From Candidatus Saelkia tenebricola (GTDB lineage Bacteria > Omnitrophota > Gorgyraeia > Kaelpiales > Kaelpiaceae): DNA of 45,655 nucleotides. Of this stretch, positions 25,487-33,937 are shown one piece after another. The first letter of the stretch is position 1; every line of letters starts with the position of its first letter. The translations under genes were made by a program, and so were the position numbers. Location: contig JAVCDA010000063.1 of the NCBI GenBank assembly GCA_030765145.1, positions 1-45,655 of the forward strand, given 5' to 3'. The notes below the pieces were generated by a model that ran no database searches, had not been told where the DNA came from, and worked only from the letters and a program-made list of their open reading frames with translations.

Positions 25487-26032
25487 TTAACACTGCCTTT
25501 TAAAAACAGATATGACAGTTTCTCCGTACTTTTTCTGCCTTACTAAAGCAAGAACCCCTATTTTATCGGGAAAAATTTCCTTTTTATGATGTTCTGCTAT
25601 AAACAACGAATTTTCACTTACTATATCATAAACAGATATCTCAAGCAATATAGATTTTATTGCCTTTTCTTTATACGGAGGATCAATAAAAAATATATCA
25701 AACACATTTCCCTTTAATAACCTTATTGCCATAAACACTTCTAAAGGAACAACTTGCGTTTCAACATTCTTTAATTTCGACAAATTAGTTTTTATAGTTC
25801 TTACACATTCTGGATCAAATTCAACAAATGTTGCCTTTTTTGCTCCTCTAGATAAAGCCTCGATACCTAAAGCACCCGTTCCGGCATATAGGTCAATAAC
25901 GTTTTTATTCTTTATGACAGGTGAAAGAAAATCAAAAATAGCACGTCTTACAACAGATGAAGTAGGGGTTATTTTTATATTCTTAGGTGTATAAATCCTT
26001 ACCCCCTTAAATTTTCCAGATATTATCTGCAT
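25487..26032 (-). CDS. rsmD: 16S rRNA (guanine-966 N2)-methyltransferase
   Basis: Modifies G966 of 16S rRNA. The SAM-binding motif is VIDLYAGTGALGIEALSRGA, the catalytic DPPY is in IFFIDPPYKEKA, and the N-terminal RPTSSxVR pattern appears as TPTSSVVRRAIFDFL. 181 aa is normal, and coaD follows directly. It begins a long run of co-oriented housekeeping genes to fabG with gaps no larger than 25 nt. Confidence 0.92.
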   Translation of the reverse strand: MQIISGKFKGVRIYTPKNIKITPTSSVVRRAIFDFLSPVIKNKNVIDLYAGTGALGIEALSRGAKKATFVEFDPECVRTIKTNLSKLKNVETQVVPLEVFMAIRLLKGNVFDIFFIDPPYKEKAIKSILLEISVYDIVSENSLFIAEHHKKEIFPDKIGVLALVRQKKYGETVISVFKRQC

Positions 26033-26059
26033 CTAAATAGTATTTTCTTTTTTACACTT

Positions 26060-26998
26060 CTAGAGTAACCAAAAAAGAAATGGAAGAGTAATAATTAAAA
26101 AAAGATGTGTATATATAATCCCTTGGGATACAAATTCCGTATTAGCATTTTTATAATGTGCAATTAAAGATAACGTAGTAGCAGAGGGCATTGATGCTTC
26201 CAACAAAACCAAAAAAGATATAAAAACGGGCAATTTAACCATCTTTAATAACAACAATACAATGAGTGGTAAAAAAATCAGCTTGGAAAATACTAAAAAC
26301 AGCAATTCTTTAACATAGCAAAGCCGAAACAATTTGGATTGAGCCAGTATCATCCCTAACAAGATCATACTCAATGGAATTGTAGTCTCACCTAATCTAT
26401 GTATTGGTTGCATTACAATAGCTGGCATTTTACCACCCAAACCTAAAAGAGCAGCTAAAACACCTGCGATTGAAACTAAAAACGGAGCTGATAAAAAATC
26501 TCTTATTTTAAAACTGGAATCCTTCTTCATATAATAGAATCCAAATGAAAGCATGATCAAATTAAACCCGATCAGATAAGAAAAAATGTAAAGATAAGCA
26601 AGTTCTTTATCCGCTGATACAAACATATTGGCAACCAATGCTAAAGGGAGATATCCTGAATTCTGAAAAGCATTAAGCAGCACAAACTCTCTCTTTAATT
26701 CTTTATTCTTAAGGAAAAACTTAACAACTGTAATCCCTATCAAAAAACCAAATGCAAATATAACAAAAGAAAGAAGCAGAAAAAAAGAACAATCCCCGAG
26801 AGTATCTACTCTTAAATGCGTGAGAAAAGAATAGAAAATCAAAGCCGGTAAACAAAGATATAGAATAAACTTTGTCAAATCATCTACTGTTTCTTTTTTA
26901 AAAAAGTTTAATTTTCTGAGTAAATACCCGATAAAAACAAGCAATGCAGTCTCAAGCAGTGCTTTTAAAAGTCCCATATTTACGCTTAAATCAGTCAT
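26060..26998 (-). CDS. AEC-family transporter (auxin efflux carrier fold)
   Basis: Integral membrane protein with about ten hydrophobic segments across 312 residues. The early GYLLRKLNFF then FILYLCLPALIFYSFL, and the late PSATTLSLIAHYKNANTEFVSQGIIYTHLF, are typical of the AEC/Mem_trans family. The substrate in bacteria is often malate or other small organic acids, but nothing here fixes it. AAGGAAG precedes the ATG. A short tandem repeat separates it from the upstream tRNA. Confidence 0.82.
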   Translation of the reverse strand: MTDLSVNMGLLKALLETALLVFIGYLLRKLNFFKKETVDDLTKFILYLCLPALIFYSFLTHLRVDTLGDCSFFLLLSFVIFAFGFLIGITVVKFFLKNKELKREFVLLNAFQNSGYLPLALVANMFVSADKELAYLYIFSYLIGFNLIMLSFGFYYMKKDSSFKIRDFLSAPFLVSIAGVLAALLGLGGKMPAIVMQPIHRLGETTIPLSMILLGMILAQSKLFRLCYVKELLFLVFSKLIFLPLIVLLLLKMVKLPVFISFLVLLEASMPSATTLSLIAHYKNANTEFVSQGIIYTHLFLIITLPFLFWLL

Positions 26999-27030
26999 GT
27001 TCTTCCTTTATACTTCGCATAACACCTAAT

Positions 27031-27147
27031 ATGCTTCGCTACCCTAAAAAGGATGCTTCACTACCCTAAAAAGGATGCTTCGCTACCCTAAAGGATGCTT
27101 CGCTACCCTAAAAAGGATGCTTCGCTACCCTAGAGGGTGCTTCGCTA
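27031..27147. repeat. 22-bp tandem repeat abutting the tRNA-Leu 3' end
   Basis: Five adjacent units at 27031-27052, 27053-27074, 27075-27094, 27095-27116 and 27117-27137 are 22, 22, 20, 22 and 21 bp, and a partial unit joins the tRNA 3' end. The shared core is GCTTCGCTACCC. Degenerate traces continue left to about 27012. Most units contain GCTTCGC, whose complement GCGAAGC is known to form an exceptionally stable DNA mini-hairpin. There are no spacers, so it is not a CRISPR array. Its function is unknown. Confidence 0.85.
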
Positions 27148-27231
27148 TGCCGAGAGGGGGACTTGAACCCCCATGAGATTTCTCCCACATGGTCCTGAAC
27201 CATGCGCGTCTGCCTATTCCGCCATCTCGGC
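27148..27231 (-). tRNA. tRNA-Leu (anticodon CAG)
   Basis: Full cloverleaf on the minus strand. The acceptor GCCGAGA pairs with TCTCGGC and is followed by discriminator A. The anticodon stem CATGG/CCATG encloses TTCAGGA, giving CAG. A long class II variable arm and the T-arm GGGGG-TTCAAGT-CCCCC are present. CCA is not encoded. It is nearly identical in body to the tRNA-Leu at 44076-44157. Confidence 0.95.
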
Positions 27232-27249
27232 ATAATTATTAAACAGCTT

Positions 27250-27278
27250 ATATTATATTAGAAGCATGCAAGAGTCAA
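27250..27278 (-). promoter_or_regulatory. tRNA-Leu(CAG) promoter
   Basis: Minus-strand TTGACT at 27278-27273, 17-nt spacer, TAATAT at 27255-27250, with transcription expected about 12 nt before the tRNA 5' end. Confidence 0.7.
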
Positions 27279-27299
27279 TGTAAGATAGAATAGTGATAA

Positions 27300-27881
27300 C
27301 TATTCTACTTCAGAAGCAGATTGAATTATCGAAATTCTGAAATCAGTTTCCACCAGCGGAACTATAGCAGGATTTCTTTTTAATTCTAATTCTTCCATAT
27401 TAAGTAAATACTTAGCCTTTTGCAGAATACCGTAAAATTTGATCATATCTTGATACTTTCCCTGACAATAAATCCTGAACTGCCTGCGATAAAAACCCCC
27501 ATCATCAATCGCTTCAAGCGGTATAATATCAACTCTTATTTCCTTTAATCTGTATTCCGAAGAAAACTGGTCAGAAAACCCCTGTAGAAGCTTAACAAAC
27601 TCAGTTGTATCAACACTATGGGGAATAGCATCTGAAAACTTCAAAGTTTTAGATTCTATCTCGAGCTGCTCTTTTTTAAAACTATTTACTTCTTGCATCA
27701 TCATTTTCTTTCTTTTCATTTCACCATTAGCAATATTGATTTTCTGGTCCAACTCACGCATCTGATTTTTCCCTCCCTTAAACAAATTACCGAAAAAAAC
27801 CAATCCGAATATTAGACCTACAACCACAAGAACGATTATCGTTATAAAACTTTGGTTAGATTTTAAAAAACTTTTTTTCAT
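27300..27881 (-). CDS. pilO: PilO-like pilus alignment protein
   Basis: Inner-membrane protein that pairs with PilN and contacts PilP. One transmembrane helix (about 13-33), a charged coiled coil (about 38-78), then a ferredoxin-like periplasmic domain with the PilO-style FYRRQFRIYCQGKYQDMIKFYGIL segment. 193 aa is normal. It overlaps the pilMN stop by 4 nt. PilP and the secretin, the next genes in a standard pilMNOPQ operon, are instead about 22 kb away. Confidence 0.82.
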   Translation of the reverse strand: MKKSFLKSNQSFITIIVLVVVGLIFGLVFFGNLFKGGKNQMRELDQKINIANGEMKRKKMMMQEVNSFKKEQLEIESKTLKFSDAIPHSVDTTEFVKLLQGFSDQFSSEYRLKEIRVDIIPLEAIDDGGFYRRQFRIYCQGKYQDMIKFYGILQKAKYLLNMEELELKRNPAIVPLVETDFRISIIQSASEVE

Positions 27882-29545
27882 AATTTTCTTTTCTCTTGTA
27901 CATTTTCTTCTACATATCCTGCTATTGTATAAGGAAATTCTTTAACCTCTCCAATTCTGACTTTTCCGGAACGCTTAATTTCAAACTTCACATCTTTAAA
28001 TAATTTTGACTCCTCCAATCCCAACCGCACCTTTCTTAGGGTCAGTTGAGCATCCGGAAATGTACCTACATAATTCCCATCAATTTGAAACACCATTTCC
28101 TCATCTTCTGTGAAACTAATCCAAATACTCTCAACAAGCATCTGAAGATCTATCAAATTGCCAACTTCTATAAATAACCTTTCCCAATTTATATAGGGTT
28201 TTTGAAAATCAGAAAAACTTTCTTTAAGATCAAAAAATTCTTCTCTTTTTTTCAAAACGTTATCATACTTTTGTTCTAAATCAGCAGGGTGTTTTTGCAT
28301 TTCAACTTGTATTTGATTAAATGCTTCCTCCTTCGCAAAAATCTTTTTATCATACCCAATATAGTAATAATAGGCTACCCCATAAGCAATCAAAAATACT
28401 GCACATATTTCGGCATAAATCGCTTTAGAAATCTTTTTCTTCTCTGATTTAGGCACAAGATTAAGCTTGCTTTTAAGATCAAAACTTAATGCGGATCCAA
28501 TACAAGCAGTATATAAATGATAAATATTTTCTGGTTCTTTTATATTAGAAGATAAGGTAATTTTTTTAGAAACTGGTAATATATTAACATTAAGCTTAAT
28601 CCTGTCTTTAAATACCTGTTGTAATCCCTTGATATTTAAAGCTGTTCCAGTAAGAATCACATCAGAGATCTTATCGCCATCTCCATATTTTTCTTGATAA
28701 AAAAGTATTGAACGTTGCAACTCGGCTTTAAATTTATCCAGGAATTTAAAAACAGAATTCTTATATTTCTGAACTTGATCCACATCAGGATATGATTCAA
28801 ACTCAAATCCATATTTATTAAGAAAATCTTCTGTTTCTTTAACCGAAATAAATAACTCCTGAGATATCAAATTTTTCAGACTCTCCATTGTTACATATAT
28901 ATTTCTGACAAACTTTAGTTGACCTGATTTAACTATAACAATAGATGTAAGATCTTGCCCCACATCAACTAAAGCAGCATCGCTAAGATCCGGATAAAGT
29001 TTTATGAGAAGACTAAATAATGAAAAAGATTTTACCGTAAACATATTCGGCCTTATTCCAGTAGATATAAAGTTATTAAAATAGTCCGCCAACTTTGCTC
29101 TATCAGTAAGAACTGTCAAAACATCCTGAGTTTTATCTGTTTTTACAGCTTTTTCACTAAGTTTTAAATATGCTATCTGAGTTTCAACATCTTCTGCCAT
29201 GGTAACTGTCTTTTTCACTTCCCTTTCTAAAAACTGGATCATATCTTTGCCTTTAATCAACGGAACAGTCAGCAAAATGGTATTAGCATCTTTGGGAGGA
29301 ATTATAAAAGAGATAGATGCTGAAGCATAATTCCTACCCTTAAATTCTTCTTTAAGCTTGGAAATCAGAATCTCCCAATCAACTATGCGTTCATTCGTAC
29401 GTTCCCCTCCAGGAAGAGTAAGCATTGGTATCGGGATTTCCCTAAGAGAATTGATTTTAAAATCACTTGTTCCAGCTGAGTCTAACTCTGCTATTCTTAA
29501 GTTTTCTAACCCTAATTCTATTCCAACAAGTTTTTTTACAGCCAT
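27878..29545 (-). CDS. PilM-PilN fusion protein
   Basis: Two pilus platform proteins in one chain. Residues 1-355 are the actin-like PilM (GIELGLENLRIAEL at the start, ALVDVGQDLTSIVI near 191, DVILTGTALNIKGL near 295). LNLVPKSEKKK at 361-371 is the normal beginning of PilN; by itself that motif is what PilM binds in other systems. A transmembrane helix follows (376-397), then a coiled coil and a PilN ferredoxin-like domain (about 450-555). 555 aa equals the sum of both families. A promoter lies just before the ATG. Confidence 0.85.
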   Translation of the reverse strand: MAVKKLVGIELGLENLRIAELDSAGTSDFKINSLREIPIPMLTLPGGERTNERIVDWEILISKLKEEFKGRNYASASISFIIPPKDANTILLTVPLIKGKDMIQFLEREVKKTVTMAEDVETQIAYLKLSEKAVKTDKTQDVLTVLTDRAKLADYFNNFISTGIRPNMFTVKSFSLFSLLIKLYPDLSDAALVDVGQDLTSIVIVKSGQLKFVRNIYVTMESLKNLISQELFISVKETEDFLNKYGFEFESYPDVDQVQKYKNSVFKFLDKFKAELQRSILFYQEKYGDGDKISDVILTGTALNIKGLQQVFKDRIKLNVNILPVSKKITLSSNIKEPENIYHLYTACIGSALSFDLKSKLNLVPKSEKKKISKAIYAEICAVFLIAYGVAYYYYIGYDKKIFAKEEAFNQIQVEMQKHPADLEQKYDNVLKKREEFFDLKESFSDFQKPYINWERLFIEVGNLIDLQMLVESIWISFTEDEEMVFQIDGNYVGTFPDAQLTLRKVRLGLEESKLFKDVKFEIKRSGKVRIGEVKEFPYTIAGYVEENVQEKRKL

Positions 29546-29555
29546 AAGTTGTACA

Positions 29556-29583
29556 ATTTTACCAAATAATTATAATATTTCAA
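29556..29583 (-). promoter_or_regulatory. pilMN promoter, nearly leaderless
   Basis: Minus-strand TTGAAA at 29583-29578, 16-nt spacer, TAAAAT at 29561-29556 preceded by TGG. The -10 box ends 10 nt before the ATG, leaving a leader of only a few bases and no Shine-Dalgarno. Confidence 0.55.
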
Positions 29584-29604
29584 TCTCATAACCCGTTACT
29601 CACA

Positions 29605-31011
29605 TCACAGCCCATCCGGCTTAATATCATCAGCTGCTCCCGAATCATCATCTTTATCAGGCCCATAGGAATAAAAATAATAAACAGTTTCACTCCCTGC
29701 TGTCATAGAATCCAAAGCATATTCCGTCTCCCACTCATCATATTTAAATGCATAATCATGTAAATCAAAATAATCCCTTGGGTGTCCCGGATTCTCGTAA
29801 TGACGCAGGATTTCATCTGCAGAAAGAGCAATATTATAGATACAAACTTCGTCGATGTACCCATTAAAGTAATTCCCAGATACATCCCATATTCCACCTC
29901 CTCCGATATCAAATGCATACGAAGAATTCGTATGGGAATTTCTACTAACAGAATCTACTTGTCTAGCATCAACGTATAATATAAGATCGCTTCCATCCCA
30001 AACTACCGTAAAATAATACCATATATTTAAAGTGGAGAAGCTATAGCTAACAGAATTTTGTGGTGTCCAGCAACTAACCGTTGAGCTATTTATAAAACCA
30101 AATCCCACAGCATTGTTCTGTCCAAAAAAACCTATTCTATTTCCTGAGCTTTTCGGGTAAACCCAACCTCCCATTGAAAAAGCACTAACATCATTTAATA
30201 AATTTTCACCTGTTCCGACATAATCAGCAGCTCCATCAAAACTACCACAACACCCTATTTTTCCGCCACTGATTGTAGTAACACCATTATATGCTCTCCC
30301 ATGATTACCCGCGCCGGAATAATCTACTACCTCATCTGCCGCTCCAGTCCAAGAAGATTCATCCATATGCATATTCAAAACTTCCCACTCAAACAAATCG
30401 CCTATTGTAGATGGGGCAGAACCAGTAGCACTTATATAATCATAAAGCGCAATTTGAATAATATTAAGTTCATCCTGAGTTGCTCGAATTTGATCATCCT
30501 GAATGCTTTTGGCATTAGCTCTAATTGTAGTATCATCTCCACCGCTTGCTCTATCAGCCCCGAAACTAATTACTTCACAATAATTATTCCCATATGTATA
30601 ATTATATACATAATCACTCTGCCAAGCATCCGACATATATCCATTATCATTAAATTTATCCTGAATATAAGGCCCATCCCATTTGCTTAACCTCCATGTT
30701 TTTAATGCGTTAGACCCATCGAACCTGTTTCTATTCGGAGGAACTCTTTCTAAATCCAAGAAAATGTTACTCGTAGAACCACTATCTTTAGGAAATTGGC
30801 CTATATCTTTATAAAATGCCAACAGCGATTCTTTAATTCTTTCTAATTCTTTTTCTGTAGCTCTATTAAGATCTGCATTAGTCGTTTTGTAAAAAACCGT
30901 TACAAATGTACCGCCAATCAAGCTGGAAATAACAATAGCTACAATAAGCTCCATTAATGTAATGCCTGAGGTATTAATTTTTAATTTCAGTTTTGAGAAA
31001 ATAAATTTCAT
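29605..31011 (-). CDS. Tandem GspG-type pseudopilin with inserted LamG-like domain
   Basis: A prepilin-type leader (cleavage between Gly16 and Ile17, with the required Glu at +5 in GITLMELIVAI) and hydrophobic helix are followed by a first GspG-like module ending in the calcium-loop-like SFGADRASGGDD (149-160). A second module begins about 170 and is interrupted at about 212-408 by a LamG/concanavalin-like fold (LNDVSAFSMGGWVYP, WYYFTVVWDG, GYIDEVCIYNIALSADEI). It resumes in YAFKYDEWETEY and ends with YSYGPDKDDDSGAADDI. 468 aa is three times a normal pseudopilin. It is the last of the pseudopilin series before pilMN. Confidence 0.82.
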   Translation of the reverse strand: MKFIFSKLKLKINTSGITLMELIVAIVISSLIGGTFVTVFYKTTNADLNRATEKELERIKESLLAFYKDIGQFPKDSGSTSNIFLDLERVPPNRNRFDGSNALKTWRLSKWDGPYIQDKFNDNGYMSDAWQSDYVYNYTYGNNYCEVISFGADRASGGDDTTIRANAKSIQDDQIRATQDELNIIQIALYDYISATGSAPSTIGDLFEWEVLNMHMDESSWTGAADEVVDYSGAGNHGRAYNGVTTISGGKIGCCGSFDGAADYVGTGENLLNDVSAFSMGGWVYPKSSGNRIGFFGQNNAVGFGFINSSTVSCWTPQNSVSYSFSTLNIWYYFTVVWDGSDLILYVDARQVDSVSRNSHTNSSYAFDIGGGGIWDVSGNYFNGYIDEVCIYNIALSADEILRHYENPGHPRDYFDLHDYAFKYDEWETEYALDSMTAGSETVYYFYSYGPDKDDDSGAADDIKPDGL

Positions 31012-31032
31012 AATTCTAAACCTTAACTTTCC

Positions 31033-31734
31033 TTATGGCACTCCAATCGGAAGAATATCATCGTCGGCACATGTATCATTCGCCCCATCAGGTCCATAGG
31101 AATAAAATGTGGCTTTGGTACTATCGTAATGATACTCCTCCCCATCAGCCCTGACTGTTCCCGGTGTGCTCCGCTTACCCCAAGGATCATAGATACAATT
31201 ATTATCCGATAAATTAAAACCAGTAGTTGTAGAAGTTACACTGGTTGTCAAAGATTTGCCTTCTCTTGTAAAATTTTCAGCAGCTTTATTAACTTTTTTC
31301 AAAGCATCCTGAGTCTGTTTTTTATATTTTTTATATATCTCCATACAGGTAACATTGTAAGTAATATCATCTGTAGCTCCTGAATCATTTGTTCTGTTGG
31401 GTCCATAAGAAACAATTGTCACTGTTTTAGAATCTGTTTTAGTATAAACGAGCGCTTTCCTCCAAGCATCATAAGCATAATCATTCGCATACGCTGATTC
31501 CCGAATATAATTAGGTTCAAGATCCGTTAAATTAGCAGCTGGTAAGTCAAACTTGCAATCGTAATAAAGCAAAAGAGCTTCATTTAAAGCTTGCATCTTA
31601 TTTTCTGTAGCAGAAACTTGTGCCCTTTTCATTGTAGTCGCTGCCAAAGGAGTAAGCGCCCCTGCCAATAATCCCAAGATGGTTATGACAGCAACAAGCT
31701 CTATCAATGTGAGTGCCTGCTTAGATGTCTTCAT
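31033..31734 (-). CDS. Pseudopilin with two GspG-like modules
   Basis: Prepilin N-terminus ALTLIELVAVITILGLLAGAL carries Glu at +5. The residue before cleavage is Ala rather than Gly, if the site is KQA-LTLIE, which is atypical. Module 1 ends with the motif SYGPNRTNDSGATDDI near 110 and module 2 with SYGPDGANDTCADDDI near 212; the second has a GspG-like DPWGKRSTPG loop. At 233 aa it is about 80 longer than one GspG. It overlaps the next upstream pseudopilin gene by 4 nt. Confidence 0.82.
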   Translation of the reverse strand: MKTSKQALTLIELVAVITILGLLAGALTPLAATTMKRAQVSATENKMQALNEALLLYYDCKFDLPAANLTDLEPNYIRESAYANDYAYDAWRKALVYTKTDSKTVTIVSYGPNRTNDSGATDDITYNVTCMEIYKKYKKQTQDALKKVNKAAENFTREGKSLTTSVTSTTTGFNLSDNNCIYDPWGKRSTPGTVRADGEEYHYDSTKATFYSYGPDGANDTCADDDILPIGVP

Positions 31735-32402
31735 GGTGTCATATCAATTCCTCCGGAATACACTTCGTCACCACTTCCCGGAGTACCATCCGGACCGTAA
31801 CTGTAGAATGTAGAAAGAGCCGCGTCATAACGATAAGGATTACCCCAGGGGTCATAAATATTAGCAGCATCTAAGTGGGCAGCAAGGTTTACAGAGCTAT
31901 CTCCAGAACCTATAGTATTCCCTGCTCTTATGTGCTTCTCTACAGCTTCATTTACTTTTCCTAATCTTTCCTCTGTCGTCTGCCTCCATTTATTCCATAT
32001 ATCTTTCGCCTGAACAATGTATATAATATCATCCCCTCCGCCATCTGCTCTATCAGGACCATAAGAACGTACTTTATTAGTCGCACCTCCTACATTGTAA
32101 GTATACACAAAAGGGACACGCCAGGCATCACAGGCATAATCATCAGCATAATCTGATTCGCTTACATAACCAGCTGTTTCTAAAGCAGTTAACCCCGCAG
32201 GGTCTATTGGAAATATTGCATAATTCTCATAATAACTCAATAACGCTGTATTAAGAATTTCTAATTTCCTTTTAGTTTCTTTAATCTTTGTTGTCCTTAA
32301 AGCAACTGTAGATAGAGGTGCTAGAATTCCGGCAAAAATACCCACAATAATAATAATCACCATTATCTCTAACAGAGTAAATCCTTTTTCTTTCCTATAC
32401 AT
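31731..32402 (-). CDS. Pseudopilin with two GspG-like modules
   Basis: The ATG at 32402 is chosen because GAAGGAGG precedes it and it yields a normal prepilin start (MYRKEKG, then FTLLEIMVIIIIVG, with Gly at -1 and Glu at +5); upstream ATGs in frame lie inside the neighbouring gene. The first module ends in SYGPDRADGGGDDI near 108 and the second in DPWGNPYRYD then YSYGPDGTPGSGDEV near 201. 223 aa. Organisation matches its downstream neighbour, implying duplication. Confidence 0.84.
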   Translation of the reverse strand: MYRKEKGFTLLEIMVIIIIVGIFAGILAPLSTVALRTTKIKETKRKLEILNTALLSYYENYAIFPIDPAGLTALETAGYVSESDYADDYACDAWRVPFVYTYNVGGATNKVRSYGPDRADGGGDDIIYIVQAKDIWNKWRQTTEERLGKVNEAVEKHIRAGNTIGSGDSSVNLAAHLDAANIYDPWGNPYRYDAALSTFYSYGPDGTPGSGDEVYSGGIDMTP

Positions 32403-32418
32403 AATAAACCTCCTTCTT

Positions 32419-33888
32419 TTAATCTTGGGTAATATCATCTCCACCACCTGATGCTTTATTCGGCCCATAGCTATAAAATTCATCATCGATTGAATCCCAA
32501 ACATATTCTGTCTGCCATTCATCATACTTGTATGCCCAGTCAGTTAAATAACTCCCCCGCAAATATTCTTGAAAAACATCACTATCAGGTAAAGCGCGAG
32601 ACCAAACGCGAACCTCATCAATTGTACCAGTAAATTGATATGAATTGGCAGATTGCCCTTTGCCAATAAATTGGCGACTAGCATAATCCGTTGCAGGGAT
32701 GTATGGAGTAACTAGAGTTCCAGAGACACTATTATCTACATCGCCATTTAAATATATTGTCATCGATCCAAAATCATCACCATCATACACACCAGCAACA
32801 TGATACCAGTTATTCGCTACCAATGTTGTTGTTCCGAGAATGCTCTTTTGCCCGCTTGCCCCCATGGATAGATGTAATTTCCCATTATTTCTTACATTAA
32901 AATGTGGTAAATAATGTCCCATGAACATATTATATGCTTTGGGAAACGATGTTGGTTTAATCCACGCTTCATAAGTAAACCCCGTACCAATATCAAAATC
33001 AGCATGGTCATTTATTTGTATATATTCATTGCTGCCGTCAAAATTTAAAGCTTTACCTAATTTCCCGCTATTAATCCAATCACTACTTTCCATGCTTTCC
33101 AAGGTACCATTATGCCCTCCTGAGCTGCTGTCATCTGCAGTATTACCGCTTCCATCATCCAACTTCCACCAACCAACTAAGCCTGCTGTATCAGCTCCGT
33201 AAGTCCGAAACAAATCATCAATATCAAATCCGGCAGGAGGCCAGGATTCACCTGCATTATCATATCTTGTTTCTAATTCTTCTTTTTTAGCATTTATGTA
33301 AGCAAGCTCATTTTTTGTCTTCCTTATTTTTTCCTCAACTATATCATTGGCATAGACAGTTATTATGATATCATCCCCCCCACCGCTAATTCTATTCAAT
33401 CCATAACTTGTAAGAGTGCAAGTTGTAGCACCTGCGGTATAGTCATAAACATAATTCGTTCTCCAAGCATCGTAAGTATAATCATCAACATCAAATAAAT
33501 CAGGGGTAGAAACATCAGAATCAAATCCACCCTCAAAATAAGTCCCCTCCCACACACTCTGCCGGTATGACTTTAAGGAAGCTGAGCCCTCAAACCGGCT
33601 GGTAGCCGGTTGTGACTGTAAATCAGCAAAATCTGTCGCAATAACATTAGTATCTTGTGGAAACTGATCACAATCTTTATAAAAGCCCACAAGCCCCTTT
33701 CGAATCTTCTCCATTTCTATCTCTGTTTTCTCAACAGTTTGGGATTTTAAAATAACATCGCTTAAAACCAAAACACTCCACACAGATAGAGACACAACAG
33801 CAACTAAAATTACAACAGATACGAAAGTAACTCCATTTTTTGAAAACCCATTCGCATCAATCTTCAATATAAAATTATCGATTAACAA
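32419..33888 (-). CDS. Tandem GspG-type pseudopilin with LamG-like insert and aberrant leader
   Basis: Starts at a TTG (33888). The leader SKNGVTFVSVVILVAVVSL keeps Gly at -1 but has Ser, not Glu, at +5. Module 1 ends with SYGLNRISGGGDDI (161-174). A LamG-like domain occupies about 235-445 (GLVGWWKLDDGSGNTADDSS, FTYEAWIKP, WYHVAGVYDG, IDEVRVWSRALPDSDV). Module 2 then resumes (YKYDEWQTEYVWDS) and ends in FYSYGPNKASGGGDDI. 489 aa. No ribosome site is visible before the TTG, so the true start is uncertain. Confidence 0.78.
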   Translation of the reverse strand: MLIDNFILKIDANGFSKNGVTFVSVVILVAVVSLSVWSVLVLSDVILKSQTVEKTEIEMEKIRKGLVGFYKDCDQFPQDTNVIATDFADLQSQPATSRFEGSASLKSYRQSVWEGTYFEGGFDSDVSTPDLFDVDDYTYDAWRTNYVYDYTAGATTCTLTSYGLNRISGGGDDIIITVYANDIVEEKIRKTKNELAYINAKKEELETRYDNAGESWPPAGFDIDDLFRTYGADTAGLVGWWKLDDGSGNTADDSSSGGHNGTLESMESSDWINSGKLGKALNFDGSNEYIQINDHADFDIGTGFTYEAWIKPTSFPKAYNMFMGHYLPHFNVRNNGKLHLSMGASGQKSILGTTTLVANNWYHVAGVYDGDDFGSMTIYLNGDVDNSVSGTLVTPYIPATDYASRQFIGKGQSANSYQFTGTIDEVRVWSRALPDSDVFQEYLRGSYLTDWAYKYDEWQTEYVWDSIDDEFYSYGPNKASGGGDDITQD

Positions 33889-33937
33889 TTAACATAACGG
33901 TTAAAATATGAATTTCGCAACGAATATAACTTCATTT

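Noticed and set aside
27031-27137. CRISPR-like array
   Set aside because: Units are directly adjacent with no unique spacers and no cas genes are present; it is a simple tandem repeat.
29703-29918. Minus-strand ORF nested in the LamG pseudopilin
   Set aside because: Out-of-frame shadow of a gene with clear motifs across this stretch.
32403-32525. 41-residue N-terminal extension of the 31731 pseudopilin
   Set aside because: The extension would be read inside the upstream gene's end and destroy the prepilin leader; a GAAGGAGG site precedes the ATG at 32402.
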